Assembly (NCBI GenBank): GCA_905182475.1
Contig: CAJJBR010000054.1
Location: 1 to 54,213, forward strand
Direction of reading: 5' to 3'
DNA from: Akkermansiaceae bacterium
GTDB taxonomy: Bacteria > Verrucomicrobiota > Verrucomicrobiia > Verrucomicrobiales > Akkermansiaceae
DNA length: 54,213 nt
Below the pieces are notes generated by a model. That model was not told the origin of the DNA. It was given only the letters and a program-made list of their open reading frames with translations, and made no database searches. The translations under genes and the position numbers were made by a program. Positions 40,914 through 50,063 of the stretch are shown here, piece after piece. How positions within the stretch are numbered: position 1 is the first letter of the stretch; each line of letters begins with the position of its first letter.

Positions 40914-43274
40914 TTATTTCTCTAGGAACAGCTGACTGGTGAGGGTCTCCTTGAGAAGCGATTTCAGACCATAGTCGTTTTCACGTGCTTTCTCAGTGAT
41001 TTTTTTTAGCACATCTCTGTCGCTGAAACGAATTTCACCCCCGGTGCCATAGCGGAGCAACTGCCCGACGAATGCTTCGGCCAGCTTTTCGGGACGGGAG
41101 AGTTGGATGGTTCTCCATTCCTCGTAGTTCCGGAATTTTTCGCCCTCTGAGGTGATCCCGTGAGGATCGACTTTGGCTGACTTTTTCGGTTTCCCGTAAA
41201 ACCGGCGGATGTCGCCGACAGGATTGAATTCTTCGAGTGCGAAGCCGGAAGGATCGATTTTGATATGGCACGAAGCACAGGACTTTGAGTTGCGGTGCTT
41301 GTCCAGTTGGTCGCGGATCGAGACGGCTCCCCGAATGTCCGGTTCGATGGCGGGGATGTTCGGCGGAGGGGGATCGATGTGGCGCCCGAGTATGCGCTCG
41401 TTGACGAAGATGCCGCGCACGACCGGAGATGTGACTGAGCCATCCGCCGTGACTTTAAGGATGGCCCCCTGGGTGAGCAGCCCCGAGCGCGAATCGTCTG
41501 GGACGGCGACCTTCTGCAAACCGTTGCCGGGGATGACGTTCAGTGTTTCCTGACCGTAGTGATCCTGGAGCCGGGTGTTGAGGAATGCGAAATCCGATTT
41601 CAGAAGATTGCCGATGGCGAGATTGTTTGCGAAGAGTTCGGAAATGAAGGCACGCGTTTCGGCAACCATCGACTGCTGGAGGATGGGGTCGAAGGTTTTG
41701 AAGCGTTTCGGATCTGGCTGGGTGGCATCGATGTCGCGCAGTTCCAGCCACTGATCTGTGAACGACTCGATGAAACGGGAGGATTTCGGATCGGCGAGCA
41801 GGCGGTCGATCTGCGCGGAAATGACTGCCGGATCGCGGAGTTGGCCATTGTTCGCCAATTTTCGGAGTTCCGGATCGGGGATGGATTTCCAAAGCATGTA
41901 GCTCAGCCGGGATGCGATTGCATGAGCATCCAGGGAGCCGGGTTTTTCGACAAAGGTCAGGAAATTTGGAGAGCAGAGGATCGCGTGATAGCCCTCGCGC
42001 ATCGCGGTGGCGAAATCCTTGCCAGATGCCAATGCGGATGAGACGAGTCTTTCATAGGGAATGAGCGTGGTAGCGGCGACGGGTCTGCGGAACGCACGCC
42101 CGGCGAAATTTTTGAGTAAACGCTTCGCCTGTGAGGCGGGGTTCGCAGGACTCTTCCTGATCTCGTCTTCGCTGAAGCCGGGGAAAAGCTTTTCCATGAC
42201 ATCCCGTTTGCTTCCATTGGGATGCACCTGCGTGACGGTGATCCCGGAAAACCGGAGGCCGTCGTAGCCCTGTTTTTCGAGGTTTCTGTTTTCGAAAGTC
42301 ACCGTGCCGCCATCCTTGCCGACGACGTTGGAACGAGCTCTTTTTTTGCCGCCTTCGGCTGGCTTCATGATCAGGCAATGGCCTTTCCTAATCCATGCCC
42401 GGAAGCTCTGGTCTGATGGTTTTTCCGCGCCTTCTACAATTCCGATGGGGAACTGGAGAGGTTCGTTCGATCGTCCCGAGCCCGAGTTCAAAGCGGTCCA
42501 GGTCACCCCGTCGCTGCCTCGGTTGATGCCGCTGGCTGCGTGTATGGTCACGTCATACCAGCCGTCTTCTGGAACCTTGGTCTTTGGCATCCGCCCGTAG
42601 AACTGGACGCCAATATTCCAAGCGATCAGGTCTTTTTCCGATGGCTCGGGACCGCGGTAATTGCCTTTGCCAATACGATCGGTCAGTTCCTTTTTTCCGT
42701 AGCGGCGATTGAAAGCAGGTTCTTTTTCCAGGATTCGCGAAAATGCCTCTTCGAGAGCCAGATCGGAAGCATTCAGGTAGTTTTCGAGATGGAAGTGGCT
42801 AAGTTGCTGATGGGCGGCGGTGTTGGTAAAGCCATCTTCAGCATCGGCTGTGAGGGTGCCCTGCAGTTTCACTCCGACACCGAGTAGATCGTGGAGGCTG
42901 TATTCGTATTCCTCACGAGTCAGTCGCCGTGCTTGAACCCGACCCTTGGTCTGGATGGCGGCTCGGTCGCTATCGTATAGCGGTTGCCCCAGCGCAGCCA
43001 GAAACGCTTCGAGATCCGCTCCGCCGGGGCGCTTGTTTTCCTTCGGCGGCATCTCGCTTTCGTGGATTTTTCTAAAAACCCTTTCCCACGTGGCGAAATT
43101 TGCGGGATCGGTTGGATCGAATTTCAGATCGAGAAGATTTAAATCCGCCTCCGCTTCGATGTCGTCGTGGCATTCGTAGCAGTGTTGCTCCAGAAAAGGA
43201 TCGAGATGTGCACGGATGTCAGACTGTGCATGCGACGTTTGGGTCGCGAGTATTGCGAGGAAAAGAAAACGCAT
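40914..43274 (-). CDS. PSCyt1-DUF1592 family exported protein
   Basis: A signal peptide (cleavage near HAQ) is followed by a cytochrome-like domain with CYECH and an MPPKENKRP segment. The DUF1587/DUF1592/DUF1588/DUF1585 modules follow: RRLTREEYEYSLHDLLGV, GRAFRRPVAATTLIPY, ASRLSYMLWKSIPD, DQWLELRDID, ERILGRHIDPPPPNIPAIEPDIRG, HRNSKSCASCHIKIDPSGFALEEFN. The last includes a second CxxCH. Such multiheme-like proteins are typical of Planctomycetes and Verrucomicrobia and probably work in the periplasm with the DUF1552 protein downstream. ATG 43274 is used. Confidence 0.92.
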   Translation of the reverse strand: MRFLFLAILATQTSHAQSDIRAHLDPFLEQHCYECHDDIEAEADLNLLDLKFDPTDPANFATWERVFRKIHESEMPPKENKRPGGADLEAFLAALGQPLYDSDRAAIQTKGRVQARRLTREEYEYSLHDLLGVGVKLQGTLTADAEDGFTNTAAHQQLSHFHLENYLNASDLALEEAFSRILEKEPAFNRRYGKKELTDRIGKGNYRGPEPSEKDLIAWNIGVQFYGRMPKTKVPEDGWYDVTIHAASGINRGSDGVTWTALNSGSGRSNEPLQFPIGIVEGAEKPSDQSFRAWIRKGHCLIMKPAEGGKKRARSNVVGKDGGTVTFENRNLEKQGYDGLRFSGITVTQVHPNGSKRDVMEKLFPGFSEDEIRKSPANPASQAKRLLKNFAGRAFRRPVAATTLIPYERLVSSALASGKDFATAMREGYHAILCSPNFLTFVEKPGSLDAHAIASRLSYMLWKSIPDPELRKLANNGQLRDPAVISAQIDRLLADPKSSRFIESFTDQWLELRDIDATQPDPKRFKTFDPILQQSMVAETRAFISELFANNLAIGNLLKSDFAFLNTRLQDHYGQETLNVIPGNGLQKVAVPDDSRSGLLTQGAILKVTADGSVTSPVVRGIFVNERILGRHIDPPPPNIPAIEPDIRGAVSIRDQLDKHRNSKSCASCHIKIDPSGFALEEFNPVGDIRRFYGKPKKSAKVDPHGITSEGEKFRNYEEWRTIQLSRPEKLAEAFVGQLLRYGTGGEIRFSDRDVLKKITEKARENDYGLKSLLKETLTSQLFLEK

Positions 43275-43350
43275 CACGGTATTCTGGATAGATACGATGC
43301 ATCCTGGGGAATGTTATCACGAAGAGGTCGCGGCGAGCGTCGCTTCGCCG

Positions 43351-44040
43351 TTACAGAGCGCCGAAGCGGCGGTTGCGGGTCTTGAACTCCTCAACTGCGG
43401 CGAAGAGGTCTCCCTGGCGGAAGTCCGGCCACATCTTTTTCACGATGATGATTTCCGAGTAGGAGATCTGCCAGAGCAGGAAATTCGAGATCCGCATTTC
43501 CCCTGAGGTGCGGATGAGGAGATCTGGATCGGGGATGTCGGCGGTGTAGAGGTGCTTGGAAAAAAGTTCGGGCGTGATTTCTTCGGGTGAAATTTTTCCT
43601 GAAACTGCGGCCTCGGCGATTGAGCGGGCGGCGGCGGTGATTTCCTCGCGAGCACCATAGGAGAGCGCCAAAACGAGGGTCATCGAGTCATTGTTCTTGG
43701 TGTGCTCCTGGATTCGTTTAAGTCGCCCGCGGGTGGAGGCTGGGAGGCGCTCGATCTGACCAATGGCTTGGAGGCGGACGTTTTGCTTGTCGAGTTCCTC
43801 GGCTTTCTCATCGAGAAAATGGTCGAGCAGACTCATCAGTGCCTCGATCTCTGCTTCGGGTCGGTTCCAGTTTTCCGAGGAAAATGCGTAGAGCGTGAGG
43901 TATTTAATATCCATCTCCTTGCAGGCATCCATCACTTCCCGGACGGATTCAGCACCTGCACGGTGACCCTCGGCGCGGGGGAGTCCTCGTTCCTTTGCCC
44001 AACGGCCGTTGCCGTCCATGATGATTGCGATGTGTTGCAT
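43351..44040 (-). CDS. uppS: undecaprenyl diphosphate synthase (isoprenyl transferase)
   Basis: The 229-residue cis-prenyltransferase has HIAIIMDGNGRWAKERGLPRAEGHRAG with the catalytic Asp9, YLTLYAFSSENWNRPEAEI, and LLIRTSGEMRISNFLLWQISYSEI, the diphosphate-binding RTSGExRxSNF motif. It makes the C55 carrier for peptidoglycan and other envelope polymers. In many bacteria cdsA and dxr follow it, but here it is followed by the DUF1592 gene. It lies six bases from the vapC stop upstream on the same strand. Confidence 0.94.
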   Translation of the reverse strand: MQHIAIIMDGNGRWAKERGLPRAEGHRAGAESVREVMDACKEMDIKYLTLYAFSSENWNRPEAEIEALMSLLDHFLDEKAEELDKQNVRLQAIGQIERLPASTRGRLKRIQEHTKNNDSMTLVLALSYGAREEITAAARSIAEAAVSGKISPEEITPELFSKHLYTADIPDPDLLIRTSGEMRISNFLLWQISYSEIIIVKKMWPDFRQGDLFAAVEEFKTRNRRFGAL

Positions 44041-44046
44041 AGGGAA

Positions 44047-44472
44047 CTAGCCGTCTTGGTGTTCGTTGAACATCCCGTTATAGCCGGGGCTGTAGAGTGT
44101 GAGGGGAGCCATCTTGGCGACCTCTTGGAAATGCTTGTCGATGGCGTAGAGGCGCACTTTATCGTGAATTGCGACTGAGGCGATTAGCACATCCAGCCAC
44201 GGGATGTTAAGGCCGTTCCCGCGTAGTTTCCATGCGAGAGCAATGGCGCGTTCCCAATCCTCTTCCTTGCAGATGCGGTAGGGGATTACGGAAAAATGAT
44301 GGCTCAGCCGTTTCCGCTCATCCTTTCGCGCTCCGCCGAGGACTTCGAGGCGCACTGGCGAACACCACTGTGCTTCGTATGCTTCAAGCAGACCCTCAAG
44401 TGCTAGTTTGACCTCGATCTTGCCACTTCTGCGAAAACCTTCGATCCATGCTGACGAATCCACCAGAACCAT
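44047..44472 (-). CDS. vapC: PIN-domain toxin, VapC-like
   Basis: This is a second PIN ribonuclease: Asp5 in VDSSAWIEGFR, an acidic residue in VRLEVLGG, Asp in WLDVLIASVAI, and Asp in YAIDKHF. The DSSAW start is typical of VapC partners of VapB-type antitoxins. All acidic residues remain. The start overlaps the antitoxin stop (TGATG), so it is translated with it. The toxin gene is followed after six bases by uppS, so read-through could link the module to an essential gene. Confidence 0.9.
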   Translation of the reverse strand: MVLVDSSAWIEGFRRSGKIEVKLALEGLLEAYEAQWCSPVRLEVLGGARKDERKRLSHHFSVIPYRICKEEDWERAIALAWKLRGNGLNIPWLDVLIASVAIHDKVRLYAIDKHFQEVAKMAPLTLYSPGYNGMFNEHQDG

Positions 44473-44711
44473 CAGTTCGCATCTGGGTAAAGGGGTGGCA
44501 CAGGGTTAGCGAATTCCACTCCGTCAGCATCCGTGGGTGGCTCCGGGTAGTTAAAAGCTCCCTCGCGTATCATGCGACCGAACTCGCGGGCTTTCGTGCG
44601 GCGGACGAATTCAGTAACGGCTTTCGCCACGGCTGGACTCTTGCCCTTGTCCCCGGTGATCTCCAGCAAATCGTTGAGGATGTCTTCCTCGATATCGACA
44701 GTGATTCTCAT
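44472..44711 (-). CDS. vapB: VapB-type antitoxin
   Basis: The 79-residue antitoxin starts MRITVDIEEDILNDLLEITGDKGKSPAVAKAVTEFVRRTKAREFGRMI. That has a ribbon-helix-helix form (beta strand RITVDIEEDIL, two helices) of the DUF2191/VapB group. The Pro-rich tail (PEPPTDADGVEF) should bind VapC. Its stop overlaps vapC. A perfect inverted repeat and a -35/-10-like pair lie upstream, fitting autoregulation. Confidence 0.85.
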   Translation of the reverse strand: MRITVDIEEDILNDLLEITGDKGKSPAVAKAVTEFVRRTKAREFGRMIREGAFNYPEPPTDADGVEFANPVPPLYPDAN

Positions 44712-44717
44712 ACGCTA

Positions 44718-44766
44718 ATACTAACCCTCAAATATCATCAATAACAAGCGTTAAATGATGATATTT
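44718..44766 (-). promoter_or_regulatory. vapBC promoter with palindromic operator
   Basis: Perfect 11-base inverted repeats (AAATATCATCA 44730-44740, TGATGATATTT 44756-44766) flank a 15-base centre. On the minus strand TTGTTA (44742-44747) and TAGTAT (44718-44723) are 18 bases apart and form a plausible promoter, so the -35 box sits between the arms. VapB-VapC binding to the arms would repress transcription. Confidence 0.55.
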
Positions 44767-44780
44767 GATGATTTGGCGTT

Positions 44781-46052
44781 TCATTTTGCCTTCAAGGTCT
44801 GTTTTCTATCGGGGCCGACACCCACGAAGGCAATTGGAGCGTCGCAAAGTTCGGAAAGGCGGGTGAGGTAGGCTTTTGCGTTCTCCGGGAGTTGATCGTA
44901 TTCCGTGCAGGCGGTGGTGTCCTGCTTCCAGCCGGGGAGGGATTCGTAAATTGGTTTCGCTCTGTCCCAGAAGGAGCGGTCTGCGGGAGGGAGTTCGTGG
45001 ATGGTGCCATCAACGTCGTAACCGGTGCAGATTTTTAGCTCATCGTATTCGTCGAGTCCATCAACGTTGGTGACTGCGAGGCCGGTAACTCCATTCACCA
45101 TGCATGCGAAGCGGAGCAAGACGGTGTCGAGCCAGCCACAACCGCGAGCACGTCCGGTGGTGGCTCCGAATTCACGTCCGAGATCGTGTAGGTATTTCGA
45201 AAGTCCCTCGTCGCCAGTCGGAAACGGACCGGAGCCGACGCGGGTGGTGTATGCCTTGCAGACGCCGATGACAGCCTCGATGGCAGTCGGTGGGAGGCCT
45301 GTGCCGGTAGTTGACCCACCAGCCGTAGTGTTGGAGGAAGTAACGAAAGGATAGGTGCCGAAATCGATATCGAGCAAAGTTCCCTGCGCACCTTCGAAGA
45401 GGAGGTTCTTCTTACCCTTCCAGGCTTTGTGTAGGACAGGGATGGTGTTTGTGACGTGCGGGCGTAGCCGCTCGAAGGCTGTGTAGGTTTCCTCGATCAC
45501 GGCCTCGGCGGTGAAAGTCGGGAGGTCGTATTTTTCGAGGATCTCGTTCACCTCGGTAACGCGGCGGGCGATCTGCGCTTCGGCAAAAGGCCTGTCTAGA
45601 AGATCCGCTATGCGGAGGCCGCAGCGGTTCACTTTGTCTGCGTATGCAGGGCCGATGCCGCGCTTGGTCGTACCGATTTTCTGATCGCCGAGGGAAATTT
45701 CACGCGCTGCATCCAATTCTTTGTGGAAAGGCAGAACGACGTGGGCACGGTCGGAGATGAGAAGCTTGTCCGCACCGATGCTGACGCCCTGGCCTTCGAT
45801 ACGCTCGATCTCGACACAGAGGCCGATGGGATCGACGACGACTCCGTTTCCGATAACGTTAATCTTATCGTCCCAAAGGATGCCGGAGGGAAGGAGATGG
45901 AGGACGTATTTCTTGCTCTTCGCGATGACGGTGTGGCCGGCGTTGTTGCCGCCTTGGCCACGGATGACGACGTCTGCGCTTTCGGTGAGGTAATCGACAA
46001 TCTTGCCTTTTCCTTCGTCGCCCCATTGGAGGCCGATGATGACTGTGTTCAT
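44781..46052 (-). CDS. purA: adenylosuccinate synthase
   Basis: The 423-residue enzyme shows the P-loop VIIGLQWGDEGKGKIVDYL, NNAGHTV, GTTKRGIGPAYADKVNR, FEGAQGTLLDIDFGTYPFVTSSNTTAGG and TGRARGCGWLDTVLLRFA. It makes adenylosuccinate from IMP, GTP and aspartate in AMP synthesis. ATG 46052 is the family start (MNTVIIGLQWG). A TTG at 46061 is not needed. The gene ends 15 bases before the vapBC operator and follows carA by 80 bases on the same strand, so purine and pyrimidine genes may share transcription. Confidence 0.96.
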   Translation of the reverse strand: MNTVIIGLQWGDEGKGKIVDYLTESADVVIRGQGGNNAGHTVIAKSKKYVLHLLPSGILWDDKINVIGNGVVVDPIGLCVEIERIEGQGVSIGADKLLISDRAHVVLPFHKELDAAREISLGDQKIGTTKRGIGPAYADKVNRCGLRIADLLDRPFAEAQIARRVTEVNEILEKYDLPTFTAEAVIEETYTAFERLRPHVTNTIPVLHKAWKGKKNLLFEGAQGTLLDIDFGTYPFVTSSNTTAGGSTTGTGLPPTAIEAVIGVCKAYTTRVGSGPFPTGDEGLSKYLHDLGREFGATTGRARGCGWLDTVLLRFACMVNGVTGLAVTNVDGLDEYDELKICTGYDVDGTIHELPPADRSFWDRAKPIYESLPGWKQDTTACTEYDQLPENAKAYLTRLSELCDAPIAFVGVGPDRKQTLKAK

Positions 46053-46131
46053 AAATTTCAAATTTCAAAATTCAACTCTCAAGGAAGAGTCGCGTGGTGC
46101 CCTGCGCTAGGGGTGGATTGAGGGTTTGTGG

Positions 46132-47280
46132 TTAGCGCTTTGAACTTTCGATCAGCTCCGCGAACTCGGTGAAGAAGTAGGCTGCGTCGTTTGGTCCCGG
46201 CGCTGCTTCTGGGTGATATTGGACGGAGAATACTGGGTATTTTTTATGCCGCATGCCTTCGACGGTGTTGTCGTTGAGGTTGATGTGGGTGACCTCGATG
46301 TCGTCGGGTAGGGTGTCTGGGTCGACGGCGAAACCGTGGTTCTGGGAGGTGATGGAAATTTTCCCAGTGCGGAGATCTTTGACTGGTTGGTTTCCGCCAC
46401 GATGGCCGAACTTGAGTTTGAAAGTCTTGCCGCCGTAGGCGTGGGCGAGGAGCTGGTTGCCGAGGCAGATTCCGAAGGTCGGGAGCTTGGTGATGAGTTC
46501 TTTGATCTCCGCGTGGATGTAACCGAGCGCGGACGGATCCCCAGGGCCGTTTGTAAGGAAAAGTCCGTCGGGATTTTTCGCGAGGATGTCGGCGGCGGAG
46601 GTTGTTGCAGGGACTACTTCGACCTCGAATCCTGCTTGGCGGAGCATGCGGAGTTGGTTATATTTCAGTCCGAGATCAAGGGCGATGACCTTGTATTTCG
46701 CATCGGGGAGTTTCTCGTAGGTTTCGGTTTCTCCGATAGATGCATTAGGCAGACCCCATTTCCGGGATTCCTCAGTCCAGGTGTAGGATTCCTTGGTGGT
46801 GACTTCTTTTACGAAATCAGAACCGGCCATTGGGGGTGCGTTTTTTGCGGCAGCGATGGCTTCTTCTTCGGAAAGTTCCGTGGTGACGCACGCGCGCATG
46901 GCTCCTAGTGAACGGAGGTGCTTGGTGAGGGCACGGGTGTCTATGCCCTCGATGCCGAGGATGTTGTGGCGCTCAAGGTAAGCCGCGAGGCTTTCCGTGG
47001 AGCGGTAGTTCGATGGGATTTCGCAAAGCTCGCCGATGACAAATGCCCGGATGTGTGGGCCTGCGGACTCGTTGTCCTCCGGATTGACCCCGTAGTTTCC
47101 GATCATCGGGTAGGTCATCGCGACGATCTGGCCGCGATAGGAGGGATCTGTGATCACCTCCTGGTAGCCGGTCATTGAGGTATTGAAACAGATTTCTCCG
47201 GTGGTAGTTCCGGTCGCTCCGTAGGAAATTCCAGAAAAGCAGCGTCCGTCTTCGAGGGCAAGAATAGCAGTGGTAGGCAC
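46132..47280 (-). CDS. carA: carbamoyl-phosphate synthase small subunit
   Basis: The 382-residue protein has the CarA N-terminal domain (ALEDGRCFSGISYGATGTTTGEICFNTSMTGYQEVITDPSY) and a class I glutaminase with the catalytic Cys in FGICLGNQLLAHAYGG, preceded by LTNGPGDPSALG and followed by the His-Glu pair in VQYHPEAAPGPND. It supplies ammonia to CarB for carbamoyl phosphate in arginine and pyrimidine synthesis. carB is not adjacent. The start at 47280 suits the family. Confidence 0.95.
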   Translation of the reverse strand: MPTTAILALEDGRCFSGISYGATGTTTGEICFNTSMTGYQEVITDPSYRGQIVAMTYPMIGNYGVNPEDNESAGPHIRAFVIGELCEIPSNYRSTESLAAYLERHNILGIEGIDTRALTKHLRSLGAMRACVTTELSEEEAIAAAKNAPPMAGSDFVKEVTTKESYTWTEESRKWGLPNASIGETETYEKLPDAKYKVIALDLGLKYNQLRMLRQAGFEVEVVPATTSAADILAKNPDGLFLTNGPGDPSALGYIHAEIKELITKLPTFGICLGNQLLAHAYGGKTFKLKFGHRGGNQPVKDLRTGKISITSQNHGFAVDPDTLPDDIEVTHINLNDNTVEGMRHKKYPVFSVQYHPEAAPGPNDAAYFFTEFAELIESSKR

Positions 47281-47390
47281 GGGGCGGGAGGGTATGTACG
47301 TCCGGCGCGGGATGGAACACTAAATTTTGGTGTTCGCCCGGGAATTTTTCCGCCGACCCATTGAATAATCGAAATTTCCTATATTTTGGA

Positions 47391-47870
47391 TCAGGGGGAA
47401 AGCTCCCGAATCGTTTCCGAAAGGGCATCGAGCCCCCGTCCGATTTTCCGGAAGAACGACGGGTCGTGCTCCACCACGGTGAAATGCGGGTGCTGTGCCC
47501 AGATGGCTCGAAGCCGCGAGTTGAGGTCGACCGCTTCGTCCATCGTCTCGCTGCGAATCGGATTTCCACCCTCGATTCCCATTCCACCAACGGCCGCGCT
47601 TTCGAAGAAAATCACGGCATCGTAGCGCTCCAGCTCCGCCTCGAGGCTGGTCTTGAGTTCCTCGAAAAATCCATCTGGTTCGCCCGGCCAGTAAACCGCA
47701 CCGTCCACCGTACCACGGTCGCAAAGCAACACGCGTTCCGGATAGAGCGCTGCTTGCAGGTCCTCGAGGTTTCCCTGCCGGCCTCCGCTATCCACCGACG
47801 CCAGGCCTGTTCCCTGTTTGGAAATCTTCCAACGCGGTTGGCTTTCTCGCCGTCGATGCAGACCAGTCAC
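47391..47870 (-). pseudogene. 5'-truncated AAA-type ATP-binding protein
   Basis: The credible part (ALYPERVLLCDRGTVDGAVYWPGEPDG, YDAVIFFESAAVGG, IEGGNPIRSETMDEAVDLNSRL, PHFTVVEHDPSFFRKI) matches the C-terminal two thirds of a widespread AAA/NTPase family. In that family a P-loop GGPGxGKT lies about 60 residues earlier. Here the P-loop and start are missing and the first 40 codons are unlike the family. It abuts a truncated plus-strand gene whose start is also lost, as if a deletion had removed both 5' ends. It is probably dead. Confidence 0.65.
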
Positions 47871-48062
47871 GCCAGAGACTTTGGCGGTAATCCAACGGAT
47901 GGCGAGCTATGGGAGCTCGCGAGGGTGCAGCAGTGGGTCATCGTCACCAAAGATGCCGATTTCTCGGAACGTATTCTGGTAAGCAAAGCACCGCCATGGA
48001 TCGTGCGTTTGCGCTTCGGGAACATGCGGCGCAAGGAGTTTCACCGCTTCCTAGTGTTCTGA
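47823..48062 (+). pseudogene. 5'-truncated DUF5615 PIN-like protein
   Basis: The plus strand encodes NLPTRLAFSPSMQTSHARDFG, GELWELARVQQWVIVTKDADFSE and WIVRLRFGNMRRKEFHRFL to a TGA at 48062. This is nearly all of a DUF5615 PIN-like toxin. The family starts with a short strand of the form [KR]-x-L-x-D-x-[QN]-L-P, holding the first catalytic Asp. That start is gone here, replaced by sequence that belongs to the opposite-strand gene. The late Asp residues of TKDADF remain. An internal ATG at 47856 could not restore the site. Confidence 0.65.
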
Positions 48063-48249
48063 AAATCTTAATCTGATGGATGGTCGAAGGCGATCCGCCC
48101 CCAGAACCCCCCCTTTTTGACGCTCAATCCCTTTTTCTACAAAGAGACTTTACTATTTGTCTGGGGACTTGCGGTGAGTTCCTGTGAAATGGCATCGTCA
48201 ACGAAGGCTGAGGTGCTATTCCTGTTCTTTCTGCCAAACATTTAAAACG

Positions 48250-49872
48250 ATGCGCCTGATCCTTACTCTCTTCGTCTTCCTCAGTTCCTTCTCGGTTGCG
48301 GCTCCGCCGAACGTGGTCTTCATTCTTGCTGATGACCTTGGTTTCTCCGACGTGGGTTGTTACGGTGGGGAGATTAAGACTCCGCATCTTGATTCGCTGG
48401 CGGAGAACGGGCTTCGGTTCACGCAGTTCTACAATACGGCGCGATGCTGGCCGACGCGGGGGGCCTTGATGACGGGGTTTTATGCGCAGCAGGTCCATCG
48501 TGACAGACTGCCGTCTGGGTCTGGCGGTGGTCGGGGGAGGCGGCAGGAGTGGGCCCGGTTGTTGCCGGACTTTTTGAAGCCGGCCGGGTATCGGAGCTAT
48601 CACAGCGGGAAGTGGCACATCGATGGGAAGGTGCTCGATGCGGGGTTTGACCGTTCGTATGACACGCGGAACCAGGGGAACTTTTTCTCGGCGAAGGGGA
48701 ACATGCTCGATGATCAGCCAGTGGCAGTGCCGGAGGACGAGTCGGGGTTTTACTCAACGACGGCGACGGCGGATCATGCCATTGAGTGTTTGAAGGACCA
48801 CGCGAAGAATCATGCGGGGAAGCCATTCTTTCATTATGTGCCGTTCATTGCGCCGCACTTTCCGCTGCATGCGCTGCCGGAGGATATTGAAAAATATCGG
48901 GACAAGTATCTTGCGGGCTGGGAGGCGATGCGGGAGGCGAGATTCAAGCGGCAGAAGGAGATGGGGATTACGAAGACGGCGCTGTCGGCTTTGGAGCGGG
49001 ACCTTGGACCGCCGTATGCATTTCCCGACGCGATCGAGAAGTTGGGGCCGGGTGAGGTGACTCGTCCTTTGCCGTGGAGTGAGTTGACGGAGGAACAGCG
49101 GCGCTTTCAGGCGACGAAGATGGCGATTCACGCGGCGATGGTGGACCGGATGGATCAGGAGATCGGGCGGATCATTGGGCAGATCAAGGCGATGGGACAG
49201 TTTGAGAACACCGTGATCTTTTTTGCATCGGACAATGGGGCGAGTGCGGAGATCATGGTGCGTAATGGAGGGCACGATCCGAAGGCGCCTCCGGGAAGCG
49301 AGGCGACTTATCTTTGTTTGGGGCCGGGCTTTTCGAGCGCCTGCAATACACCGCACCGCCGCCACAAGACCTGGGTGCATGAGGGTGGGACGAGCACGCC
49401 ATTGATTGTGCATTGGCCTGCGGGGATCAAGGCGAAGGGTGAGTTGCGCAGCACTCCGGGGCATGTCATCGACATTGTGCCGACGGTGTTGGAGTTGGCG
49501 GGAATCGAGAAGCCGAAGGAGTGGAAGGGCGAGCCGATTCCTGAGGCACCGGGGAAGAGTTTGGTGCCTGCTTTGAAGGAGGATGTGGCGATCAGCCGCG
49601 AGAGCATTTGGTGGCTGCATGAAGGGCACCGGGCAGTGCGAGTGGGGGATCTGAAGTTGGTGGCGGCGGAGGGGGATCCCTGGGAGCTCTACGATTTGAA
49701 GACTGACCGAGCCGAGCAGAACAATCTTGCGGCGAAGATGCCTGAGAAGGTGAAGGAATTGGAGAAGGTTTGGCAGGCGCAGACTGATGAATTTACCGAG
49801 TTGGTGAAAAAGACGCTCCCTAAGCAGCCCAAGGGGAAAGCCAAACGCAAGAAGGGCAACCCGAAGAAGTAA
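48250..49872 (+). CDS. secreted sulfatase
   Basis: A signal peptide (residues 1-18) is followed by a type I sulfatase: metal-binding Asp28-Asp29 in LADDLGFSD, formylglycine Cys66 in CWPTRGALMTG (C-x-P-T-R instead of C-x-P-S-R, a tolerated variant), KWHIDGKV, and DNGASAE with metal ligands. It should cleave sulfate esters from polysaccharides in the periplasm or outside. The tail (KPKGKAKRKKGNPKK) is strongly basic. It needs an anaerobic or FGE maturase, not seen here. ATG 48250 starts the signal peptide. An earlier in-frame ATG at 48184 is less likely. Confidence 0.93.
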   Translation: MRLILTLFVFLSSFSVAAPPNVVFILADDLGFSDVGCYGGEIKTPHLDSLAENGLRFTQFYNTARCWPTRGALMTGFYAQQVHRDRLPSGSGGGRGRRQEWARLLPDFLKPAGYRSYHSGKWHIDGKVLDAGFDRSYDTRNQGNFFSAKGNMLDDQPVAVPEDESGFYSTTATADHAIECLKDHAKNHAGKPFFHYVPFIAPHFPLHALPEDIEKYRDKYLAGWEAMREARFKRQKEMGITKTALSALERDLGPPYAFPDAIEKLGPGEVTRPLPWSELTEEQRRFQATKMAIHAAMVDRMDQEIGRIIGQIKAMGQFENTVIFFASDNGASAEIMVRNGGHDPKAPPGSEATYLCLGPGFSSACNTPHRRHKTWVHEGGTSTPLIVHWPAGIKAKGELRSTPGHVIDIVPTVLELAGIEKPKEWKGEPIPEAPGKSLVPALKEDVAISRESIWWLHEGHRAVRVGDLKLVAAEGDPWELYDLKTDRAEQNNLAAKMPEKVKELEKVWQAQTDEFTELVKKTLPKQPKGKAKRKKGNPKK

Positions 49873-49880
49873 TCACGCAC

Positions 49881-49929
49881 GCTGCTAGGAATTTGCTTTT
49901 GGGCTTAGGTGCTTGGGGGCGCTGTTGAG
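49881..49929. repeat. 49-base direct repeat, copy 1
   Basis: This stretch after the sulfatase is identical over 49 bases to 51602-51650 (it begins GCTGCTAGGAATTTGC). The two copies are in the same orientation and bracket the EF-hand esterase gene. Beyond the perfect part the match continues with two mismatches in 11 bases. The remaining gap to 50063 has no recognised gene. Confidence 0.85.
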
Positions 49930-50063
49930 GGGATCGGAGAGGGGAGAAAGGGGGTTGTTTTGGTGATCTTGCACAGCCGGACGACTCGTCGTTTCGCATC
50001 CAGTCCGGTAAACACTTCAGGAAACATAACCTGCAACGCGGCTGAGTTTGGGGGCCATACGGG

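Noticed and set aside
48754..49629. 291-codon minus-strand frame inside the sulfatase gene
   Set aside because: It is an Arg/His/Leu-rich antisense frame. The plus strand encodes a complete sulfatase with signal peptide and catalytic Cys.
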